Assembly (NCBI GenBank): GCA_035702985.1
Contig: DASSZD010000037.1
Span: forward strand, 1-17,059
DNA: 17,059 bases
Reading direction: 5' to 3'
Source of the DNA: JAKAXG01 sp035702985
Lineage (GTDB): Bacteria; Actinomycetota; Acidimicrobiia; Acidimicrobiales; Palsa-688
Below, piece by piece: positions 10,901 to 17,059 of this stretch. The stretch's first letter is position 1. Each line of letters opens with the position of its first letter. The translations under genes and the position numbers were made by a program. Below the pieces are notes generated by a model. It had not been told where the DNA came from. It did not search any database and worked only from the letters and a program-made list of their open reading frames with translations.

Positions 10901-10904
<4 letters not shown>
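9672..10904 (+). CDS. coaBC: Bifunctional phosphopantothenoylcysteine decarboxylase/ligase
   Basis: This fusion makes 4'-phosphopantetheine for coenzyme A: CoaB joins cysteine to phosphopantothenate with CTP, and CoaC, an FMN protein, decarboxylates the product. The CoaC domain (about 1-185) shows RRIVLGISGGIAAYKAVEV, the catalytic His71 (IPHTRLG), APATARVLG and PAMHTEMWEHPAVQ; His121 replaces the usual Asn, as I recall from mycobacterial enzymes. The CoaB domain follows with TAGGTREPIDPVRFIGNRSSGKQGYA, AAAVADFTP and GFAAET. No ATG, GTG or TTG is in frame between about 9531 and the GTG at 9735, and that GTG lies inside the FMN motif. CTG 9672 gives MSGRRIVLGISGG and 410 residues, a normal length. 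ATA 9630 or 9651 are alternatives. The true start is unresolved. Confidence 0.9.
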
Positions 10905-12094
<1,190 letters not shown>

Positions 12095-13870
12095 TTGCCC
12101 GGGCCGGGCTGCAGCCCGGCCGCCGGCCCCGACCGCGTGGCCCGGGTGGCCCGGGTGGTCACCGACGTGGCCGGCATCGACAAGGAGTTCGACTACCTGA
12201 TACCGGCGGAGATGGCCGCCGGTATCACCGTCGGCACCCAGGTCAGGGTCCCCCTCGGGGGCCGGCGGGTCGGCGCATGGGTGCTGGCCACCGGCCCGGC
12301 CGAGCCGGGCTACGACGGGCCGGCGCGGCGGCCGCTGGCCAAGCGCCGGGGCTACGGGCCGGAACCGGAGACGGTCCATCTGGCCGGCTGGGCGGCCTGG
12401 CGGTGGGCGGGCAAGCGGGCCACCTTCCTGACCGCGGCGTCGGCCGGATCGGCGGTCACCCGCCTACCTCCCACCCGACGGCGGGCCCCGGCCCCGCCCC
12501 CCGACGGCGCCGCCCCCCGGCTCCCGGCCGGCGCCGGCGTCCACGTGATACGGATGGCCCCGGCCGCCGACCCCACCGCCCTGGTGGCGGCGGCCGCCCA
12601 GCGGGGACCGACCCTGGTGGTGGTGCCGTCCACCTCCCGGGCCGCGGTGCTGGCCGGCCGGCTGCGCCGGGCCGGCGGGGACGTGGCCCTGCTGCCCGAC
12701 GACTGGCCGGCGGCCCGGGCCGGTGCCGGGGTGGTGATCGGGGCCCGGGCCGCGGCGTGGGCCCCCTGCCCCGACCTGGCCGCGGTGGTGGTGCTCGACG
12801 CCCATGACGAGAGCCTGCGCCAGGAGGGGGCGCCCACCTGGGACGCGGTGGCCGTGGCTGCCGAGCGGGCCGGGCGGGCCGGGACGGCCTGCTTCCTGGT
12901 GAGCCCCTGCCCCTCGCTGGAGCTGCTGGCCCTGGGCCGCCTGCACACCCCCGAGCCCAGCGTGGAGCGGTCCGGCTGGGCGGCCCTCGAGGTCCTGGAC
13001 CGCCGCCGCGACGACCCCCGGACCGGGCTCTACTCTGACCGCCTGGTGGACCTGGTCCGCTCCGGCCAGCGGGTGGCCTGCATCCTCAACCGGACCGGTC
13101 GGGTCCGGCTGCTGGCCTGCGGGTCGTGCGGCGAATTGGTGCGCTGCGAGCGGTGCAGCGCGGCCATGGCCTCGCCGGAGCGGGGCCGGCTGGCCTGCCC
13201 CCGTTGCGGGCACACCAGGCCGTCGGTGTGCGCCCGCTGCGGCTCCATCTCGCTCAAGAGCCTGAGGGTCGGCACCGGCCGGGCCCGGGAGGACCTGGAA
13301 CGCCTGGCCGGCCGCCCGGTCGGGGAGGTGGCCGGGCCGGCCCGGGGCCCCCGCGGCGCCCGGCTGCCCGACACCGACGTGCTGGTCGGCACCGAGGCCC
13401 TCCTGCACCGGCTGCATCCCGGCTCCGGCTTCGCCACGGTGGCGTTCGTGGACTTCGACCAGGAGCTGCTGGCCCCCCGGGTGCGGGCCCCCGAGGAGGC
13501 GCTGGGGCTGCTGGCCCTGGCATCGAGGGTGGTGCGGGGCCGGGCCGGGCGGGTCGTGGTGCAGACCCGCCTGCCCGACCATCCGGTCATCCGGGCGGCC
13601 CTGGTGGGAGACCCGGGACCGGCCACCGCCGGGCAGGACGACCTGCGCCGGACCCTGCGCTTCCCCCCTTTCGCAGCGGTGGCGCTGGTGTCGGGCGACG
13701 CCGCCGCCGAGTGGGTGGCGCGGCTGCGGGGGGTGGAGGTGCTCGGCCCCGACGGCGGGCGCTGGATGGTCAAGGCCCCCGACCCGGCCGCCCTGGCCGA
13801 CGCCCTGGCCGCCGTGCCCCGCCCGGAGCGGGGCACGCTGCGGGTCGCGGTGGACCCGCCCCGGCTGTAG
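12095..13870 (+). CDS. priA: PriA-family replication restart protein, degenerate actinobacterial form
   Basis: PriA (primosomal protein N') reloads the replisome at stalled forks. The product is 591 residues, shorter than proteobacterial PriA (about 730). The N-terminal DNA-binding region RVARVVTDVAGIDKEFDYLIPAE is recognisable, and eight cysteines in four CxxC pairs (residues about 342-382) form the zinc-binding region. The helicase motifs are lost. The segment at 150-170 has no GxTGSGKT loop, the DEEH box reads LDAHDES (Asp235), and the QxxGRAGR motif reads SRVVRGRAGR. This matches the family known from Mycobacterium, thought not to unwind DNA. The start is uncertain: TTG 12095 abuts the metK stop but puts a strong palindrome in the first codons. 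GTG 12137 (residue 15) would avoid it and still keep the conserved region. Confidence 0.88.
   Translation: MPGPGCSPAAGPDRVARVARVVTDVAGIDKEFDYLIPAEMAAGITVGTQVRVPLGGRRVGAWVLATGPAEPGYDGPARRPLAKRRGYGPEPETVHLAGWAAWRWAGKRATFLTAASAGSAVTRLPPTRRRAPAPPPDGAAPRLPAGAGVHVIRMAPAADPTALVAAAAQRGPTLVVVPSTSRAAVLAGRLRRAGGDVALLPDDWPAARAGAGVVIGARAAAWAPCPDLAAVVVLDAHDESLRQEGAPTWDAVAVAAERAGRAGTACFLVSPCPSLELLALGRLHTPEPSVERSGWAALEVLDRRRDDPRTGLYSDRLVDLVRSGQRVACILNRTGRVRLLACGSCGELVRCERCSAAMASPERGRLACPRCGHTRPSVCARCGSISLKSLRVGTGRAREDLERLAGRPVGEVAGPARGPRGARLPDTDVLVGTEALLHRLHPGSGFATVAFVDFDQELLAPRVRAPEEALGLLALASRVVRGRAGRVVVQTRLPDHPVIRAALVGDPGPATAGQDDLRRTLRFPPFAAVALVSGDAAAEWVARLRGVEVLGPDGGRWMVKAPDPAALADALAAVPRPERGTLRVAVDPPRL
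12102..12121. repeat. Perfect 20-bp palindrome at the metK-priA junction
   Basis: GGCCGGGC and GCCCGGCC form 8-bp G+C-only arms around TGCA, starting 8 bases after the metK stop. As RNA it would be a stable tetraloop hairpin without a T-tract. It may be a terminator or RNA-stabilising structure after metK, or lie within the first codons of priA if TTG 12095 is used. Confidence 0.5.
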
Positions 13871-13977
13871 TCCGGCACCGGCGGTGGCGGCAGGCTGCGG
13901 GGCTGTAGTCCCGCACCGGCCGGTAGCGGCAGGCTGCGGGCTGTAGTCCGGCGGCCGGTGGTGGCGGTGGCGGCTGT
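13864..13977. repeat. 38-bp tandem repeat, about three copies
   Basis: Copies begin GCTGTAGTCC at 13864, 13902 and 13940, a period of 38. Copies 1 and 2 are close to identical, with one indel each way and a few substitutions; copy 3 keeps the first dozen bases and then drifts into GGTGGCGGTGG. Copy 1 includes the last Leu codon and the TAG stop of priA. The 148 bases between priA and queF hold nothing else except this repeat and a possible queF promoter. Confidence 0.75.
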
Positions 13978-14002
13978 GGCCGGGTGGTGACGGACGGGGT
14001 TG

Positions 14003-14008
14003 TACGGT
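14003..14008 (+). promoter_or_regulatory. Possible -10 element (TACGGT) of queF
   Basis: TACGGT fits TAnnnT, is directly preceded by TTG, and lies 10 bases before ATG 14019. It would give a leader of only a few bases. No -35 is evident. Weak, pattern-only assignment. Confidence 0.25.
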
Positions 14009-14018
14009 GGGGGGCCGG

Positions 14019-14507
14019 ATGAGCGACACCTCGCAGCTGACCCAGCTGGGCCGGCCCACCCACTACCGCTACGACCACCCCAGCGCCGACCTGCTGGAGG
14101 TGTTCGCCAACCAGCATCCGGGCTCGCCGTGGGTGGTGGAACTGGACTGCAGCGAGTTCACCGCCCTGTGCCCCATGACCGGCCAGCCGGACTTCGGGAC
14201 CATCCACATCCACTACGTGCCGGGCGAGCTGTGCGTGGAGAGCAAGAGCCTCAAGCTGTACCTGGGCGCCTACCGCAACCACGGGTCGTTCCACGAGGAC
14301 TGCGTCAACCGCATCGCCGACGACCTGGCCGGCCGCATCGCCCCCCGCTACCTGCGGGTGTTCGGCGACTTCCGGCCCCGGGGCGGGATCGCCATCCGGC
14401 CGCTGGCCGTCCGCCTGGCCGCCGGGATCGACCCTGACGACGCGGCGGCCTGCCGGGAGCTGGTCGCCCAGCACGACTCGGCCCGCACCGCCCTGCGGGG
14501 CGGCTAA
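14019..14507 (+). CDS. queF: NADPH-dependent 7-cyano-7-deazaguanine reductase
   Basis: QueF reduces the nitrile preQ0 to the amine preQ1, a late step of the pathway to queuosine in the tRNA wobble position. The product is 162 residues, the short single-domain (Bacillus-type) form. Cys51 in ALCPMTGQPDF is the nucleophile that forms the thioimide, and Asp58 sits seven residues later, the same spacing as in the Bacillus enzyme. ESKSLKLYLGAYRNHGSFHEDCVN carries the substrate-binding Glu and His. RPRGGIAIRP ends the core. ATG 14019 is chosen; GTG 14007 in frame adds four residues and would overlap the -10-like hexamer. No queC, queD, queE or tgt is nearby. The stop overlaps that of the converging SpoU gene. 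Confidence 0.95.
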   Translation: MSDTSQLTQLGRPTHYRYDHPSADLLEVFANQHPGSPWVVELDCSEFTALCPMTGQPDFGTIHIHYVPGELCVESKSLKLYLGAYRNHGSFHEDCVNRIADDLAGRIAPRYLRVFGDFRPRGGIAIRPLAVRLAAGIDPDDAAACRELVAQHDSARTALRGG

Positions 14508-15025
14508 CCCCAGCCCTGGCGGCGCAGCTCGTAGAGGGCTATGGCCGCCGCGGTGGCCACGTTGAGGGACCCGACCCGGCCCAGCAACGGCAGGAACGCC
14601 ACCGCGTCGCAGGCGGCCAGGGTGGCCGGGGCCAGGCCGTGGTCCTCGTTGCCGACGGCCAGGCACACGTCGGGCCCGGCGCTGAGCAGATGCAGCGGCA
14701 CGGCCGCGTCGGCCAGTTCCAGGCCGACCACGCAGAAGCCGTCCTGGCGGGCGGCGTCGGCTGCGTCGGCGCCCCGCTCGAAGGCCGACCACGACAGGTA
14801 CCGCTCGGTGCCGAGCGACACCTTGGCCGACTTGGGGGTGGACGGGGACGCGGTCGGGCCGGCCAGGTACAGGTGCTCCACCCGGTAGGCGGCGGCGGTC
14901 CGCACGATGGAACCCACGTTGAACGGGGACTGGACCCCGTCGAGGAGCAGGGCCATCCGGCCGGTGCTGCGCCGGTTCCACTCCCGGTGCAGCCGCTTCA
15001 GGTCGGTGGGGCGTAGCTGCTTCAC
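14504..15025 (-). CDS. SpoU/TrmH-family RNA 2'-O-methyltransferase
   Basis: This is a predicted SAM-dependent SPOUT enzyme that methylates a ribose 2'-hydroxyl in tRNA or rRNA. The product is 173 residues. All three SpoU motifs are present: LLLDGVQSPFNVGSIVRTAA with Asn36 and Arg42, VGNEDHGLA with Glu127, and LLGRVGSLNVATAAAIALYEL with Ser153 and Asn155. The N-terminal substrate-binding domain of RlmB-type enzymes is absent, so it resembles TrmH or TrmL more, but the exact target cannot be told. The start is GTG 15025, overlapping the stop of the upstream methyltransferase as GTGA, so the two are a coupled leftward pair. The frame extends further upstream without similarity. Its TAG overlaps the TAA of queF on the other strand. 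Confidence 0.9.
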   Translation of the reverse strand: MKQLRPTDLKRLHREWNRRSTGRMALLLDGVQSPFNVGSIVRTAAAYRVEHLYLAGPTASPSTPKSAKVSLGTERYLSWSAFERGADAADAARQDGFCVVGLELADAAVPLHLLSAGPDVCLAVGNEDHGLAPATLAACDAVAFLPLLGRVGSLNVATAAAIALYELRRQGWG

Positions 15026-15618
15026 CCGGGCCGCACCTGCAGGATGCGGTACCCCTTGCGGGACCCGAGCCGGACCACCGCGAAACCGGAGTCCCGCATC
15101 CAGTCGGCCAGGCTGTCCGATCCCAGGTTCTTCTGCACGACCATCCAGGCGGTGCCGCCCGGCGCCAGTCGGGGCAGCCACCGGCCGAGCAGATCGTGCA
15201 GGGCCGCCTTGCCGATGCGGATGGGCGGGTTGGACCAGATCTGCTCGAAGGTCAGGCCCTCGGGCACCCCGGCGGGGGCGACCGCCCGGACGTTGGCCAG
15301 GCCCAGGGCGGCGGCGTTGGCCGCCGTCAGCTCCACCGCCCGGGTGTTGACATCCACCGCCCACACCGTCGAGGCCGGACAGCGGGCGGCCAGGGTCACG
15401 GCGATGGGGCCGTACCCGCACCCGAGATCCAGTATCGGTCCGGCCGGATCCGGGCCGGTGGGCACGGCTTTCAGCAGCTCCACCGTGCCGGGATCCACCC
15501 CGCCGCCGGAGAACACCCCCCGGTCGGAGGTCAGCGCCGCCGTCAGCCCGGGCACCTTTAGCTCCACCTGGCGCGGCCGCGACGGGGTACCGGGCGAGGG
15601 ATCGAAGTAGTGGGACAT
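15022..15618 (-). CDS. RsmC-like class I SAM-dependent methyltransferase
   Basis: This is a Rossmann-fold methyltransferase of the MTS/RsmC (YbxB) group, probably acting on guanine N2 in 16S rRNA. The product is 198 residues. It begins SHYFDPSPGTPSRP and then shows GVFSGGGVDPGT, typical of the group. SAM motif I is LDLGCGYGPIAV (residues 63-74), the acidic residue of strand 2 is Asp89 (AVDVN), and the catalytic motif IV is NPPI at 130-133. The C-terminus QKNLGSDSLADWM and KGYRILQVRP also fits. It has only the catalytic half of E. coli RsmC, as in Gram-positive bacteria. It starts at ATG 15618, 26 bases from the divergent def, and is followed by the coupled SpoU gene. The precise RNA target is inference. 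Confidence 0.88.
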   Translation of the reverse strand: MSHYFDPSPGTPSRPRQVELKVPGLTAALTSDRGVFSGGGVDPGTVELLKAVPTGPDPAGPILDLGCGYGPIAVTLAARCPASTVWAVDVNTRAVELTAANAAALGLANVRAVAPAGVPEGLTFEQIWSNPPIRIGKAALHDLLGRWLPRLAPGGTAWMVVQKNLGSDSLADWMRDSGFAVVRLGSRKGYRILQVRPG

Positions 15619-15632
15619 GAGCGCACCATCGG

Positions 15633-15638
15633 TACCAT
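15633..15638 (+). promoter_or_regulatory. Possible -10 element (TACCAT) for a leaderless def transcript
   Basis: TACCAT fits TAnnnT and ends 6 bases before GTG 15645, which would place the transcript start on the start codon. GGGACA (15612-15617) is a weak -35 candidate with a 15-base spacer. On the other strand GATGGT ends 6 bases before the ATG of the divergent gene, a similar but weaker arrangement. Confidence 0.4.
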
Positions 15639-15644
15639 GACCGG

Positions 15645-16148
15645 GTGGCTTCCTACCAGATCCGGCTGTTCGGCGATCCCGTTCTGACCACCCCCGCCAG
15701 CGAGGTGACCGGCGTCGACGGGAAGCTGGCGCGCCTGGCCGAGGACATGGTGGAGACCATGCACGCGGCGCACGGCCTGGGCCTGGCCGCCCCCCAGGTG
15801 GGGGTCCAGAAGCGGCTGTTCGTCTACCAGATGGGCGAAGACGACAAGCCGGTGACCATCATCAACCCGACCATCACCGAGAGCCGGGGCGAGTGGGAGT
15901 ACGAGGAGGGCTGCCTGTCCATCCCGGGGCTGTTCTTCCCCATCGTGCGGCCCAAGGAGATCCACCTCACCGGTTACGACCTGGACGGCCGGGAGATATC
16001 CGTCGAGGCCGACGAGATCGAAGCCCGCTGCCTGCAGCATGAGCTGGACCACCTGGACGGCCGGCTCCTGATCTCCATGCTGGACAAGGACCAGAAGCGC
16101 CAGGCGCTGCGGGAGCTGCGCCGGCGGGCCGAGTCGGTAGGGAGCTGA
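15645..16148 (+). CDS. def: Peptide deformylase
   Basis: This metalloenzyme removes the N-formyl group from nascent proteins. The product is 167 residues. The three family motifs are intact: GLGLAAPQ at residues 44-51, EGCLS with metal ligand Cys90 at 88-92, and QHELDHLDG with His132, Glu133 and His136. The start is GTG 15645 (MASYQIRLFGDPVL), matching the family N-terminus. There is no Shine-Dalgarno in the 26 bases separating it from the divergent methyltransferase, so a leaderless start is likely. It is paired with fmt, which adds the formyl group; the def stop overlaps a CTG in the fmt frame. Confidence 0.96.
   Translation: MASYQIRLFGDPVLTTPASEVTGVDGKLARLAEDMVETMHAAHGLGLAAPQVGVQKRLFVYQMGEDDKPVTIINPTITESRGEWEYEEGCLSIPGLFFPIVRPKEIHLTGYDLDGREISVEADEIEARCLQHELDHLDGRLLISMLDKDQKRQALRELRRRAESVGS
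16139..16144 (+). promoter_or_regulatory. Ribosome binding site supporting a CTG start of fmt
   Basis: AGGGAG in the last codons of def lies 9 bases before CTG 16154. It directly abuts CTG 16145, so the spacing favours 16154. Confidence 0.4.
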
Positions 16149-16153
16149 GCTCC

Positions 16154-17059
16154 CTGCGCCTGGCCTTCCTCGGCTCCCCCGAGCCGGCGGCGGTGGCCCT
16201 GGACGCCCTGGTGGGCGCCGGCCACGACGTCAAGCTGGTGGTCACCCGCCCGGACAAGCGGCGGGGGAGGGGCGGGGCGGTGTCGGCCACCCCGGTCAAG
16301 GAGACGGCCGCCCGCCACGGCCTGACCGTCACGTCCGACCCGGCCGCGGTCACCGCCGCCGGGGCGGAGCTGGGGGTGGTGGTGGCCTACGGGCGGATCA
16401 TCCGGCCCGACATCCTGGCCGCCCTGCCCATGGTCAACGTGCACTTCTCGCTGCTGCCCCGCTGGCGGGGGGCGGCCCCGGTGGAGCGGGCCATCCTGGC
16501 CGGCGACCGGACCACCGGGGTGTGCCTGATGGACGTGGAGGAGGGGCTCGACACCGGAGCGGTGTACCGGCGGGCGGAGACCGCCATCGGCCCCGACGAC
16601 ACCGCCGCCGGGCTCACCGCCCGGCTGGCCGGCATGGGAGCGGAGCTCCTGGTGCGGGCCCTGGACGAGGGGCTGGGCCAACCGGTGCCCCAGGCCGGCG
16701 AGGTCACCTACGCCGCCAAGATCGAGCCGGAGGACCTGCACCTGGACTGGGCCCGGCCGGCCGTCGAGCTGCACCGGGTGGTGCGCATCGGGCGGGCCTG
16801 GACCACGTGGCAGGGCCGCCGCCTGCTGGTGCTCGCCGCCCACCCGGTCGAAGCCGGTGACCCCGGTGCCGGCGGCGGGGCGACCGACCGGGCCGGCAGT
16901 GCCACGGACGGCGACGGAACCGACAGCGCCAGCCGGGCGAGCGCCGGCGGCCGCCGACCGGGGACCATCGACGGCGCCACGGTGGCCACCGGGCAGGGTG
17001 GTCTGCGCCTCGAGCTGGTCCAGCCCGAGGGCCGGCGGCCCATGCCGGCCGCCGACTGG
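16154..17059 (+). CDS. fmt: Methionyl-tRNA formyltransferase (3' partial)
   Basis: This enzyme formylates Met-tRNA for initiation, using 10-formyl-tetrahydrofolate. The frame yields RLAFLGSPEPAAVALDALVGAG, VTRPDKRRGRGG, the catalytic region NVHFSLLPRWRGAAPVERAI with Asn and His, and EEGLDTGAVY with Asp. The C-terminal tRNA-binding domain has an extra stretch of about 33 Gly/Ala/Ser/Thr/Asp-rich residues (about bases 16858-16955) before PGTIDG and LVQPEGRRPM. The window ends at ADW, just short of the expected C-terminus. There is no plausible ATG, GTG or TTG: the nearest upstream one in frame is a GTG about 250 bases inside def, and the next downstream (16193) falls after the conserved strand. 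CTG 16154 gives MRLAFLGSPEP, the family start; CTG 16145 (CTGA with the def stop) is an alternative. Confidence 0.92.
   Translation, partial: MRLAFLGSPEPAAVALDALVGAGHDVKLVVTRPDKRRGRGGAVSATPVKETAARHGLTVTSDPAAVTAAGAELGVVVAYGRIIRPDILAALPMVNVHFSLLPRWRGAAPVERAILAGDRTTGVCLMDVEEGLDTGAVYRRAETAIGPDDTAAGLTARLAGMGAELLVRALDEGLGQPVPQAGEVTYAAKIEPEDLHLDWARPAVELHRVVRIGRAWTTWQGRRLLVLAAHPVEAGDPGAGGGATDRAGSATDGDGTDSASRASAGGRRPGTIDGATVATGQGGLRLELVQPEGRRPMPAADW

Noticed and set aside
13864..13977. The 38-bp repeats as a CRISPR array.
   Set aside because: The copies are directly adjacent with no unique spacers, and no cas genes are present.
12464..14981. Long minus-strand frames opposite priA and queF.
   Set aside because: Low-complexity translations with no motifs. 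They cross the tandem repeat and are explained by composition.
16193..17059. GTG 16193 as the start of fmt.
   Set aside because: It would remove the conserved RLAFLGSPEP strand that opens the formyltransferase fold.

Overview
The window is a very GC-rich stretch of bacterial chromosome. It is dense with housekeeping genes and carries no mobile elements, tRNA genes, rRNA genes or CRISPR array that I can see. The gene order pyrB-pyrC-carA-carB-pyrD-pyrF-mihF-gmk-rpoZ-coaBC-metK-priA, with def-fmt further on, is typical of Actinobacteria. The small actinobacterial integration host factor (mihF), a PriA without helicase motifs, and a CoaBC with the PAMHTEMW motif all support this. A deep-branching actinobacterium, perhaps of the Acidimicrobiia, is my best guess, but the class is inference.

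Bases 1-8218 (+) hold the de novo pyrimidine operon: aspartate transcarbamylase (5' end cut by the window), dihydroorotase, both carbamoyl-phosphate synthetase subunits, dihydroorotate dehydrogenase and OMP decarboxylase. The genes touch or overlap by up to 14 bases, so translational coupling is likely. PyrE is not in the window, and no pyrK accompanies a pyrD that looks class 1B.

Bases 8219-8421 form the largest intergenic region (203 bases). It contains a possible terminator hairpin, a TATGGT -10-like hexamer lying in the loop of a perfect 7-bp inverted repeat, and a 37-codon leader ORF. That ORF's ATG falls where a transcript would start, and its stop overlaps the mihF ribosome binding site. 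Bases 8422-13870 (+) then carry mihF, gmk, rpoZ, coaBC, metK and the degenerate priA: nucleoid organisation, GMP phosphorylation, RNA polymerase assembly, coenzyme A and S-adenosylmethionine synthesis, and replication restart. A perfect extended -10 element sits in the end of gmk, ahead of rpoZ.

Bases 13871-14018 hold a roughly three-copy 38-bp tandem repeat whose first copy includes the priA stop codon. After it come queF (+), two leftward genes (an RsmC-like methyltransferase and a SpoU/TrmH-family RNA methyltransferase), and rightward def and fmt, with fmt cut by the window end. All five concern tRNA or rRNA modification, or the start and finish of the formyl-methionine cycle. queF and the SpoU gene converge with overlapping stop codons. 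The RsmC-like gene and def diverge across only 26 bases.

The most unusual point across the window is start-codon use. Several genes begin with TTG or GTG, and coaBC and fmt have no ATG, GTG or TTG in a plausible position ahead of their conserved N-termini.
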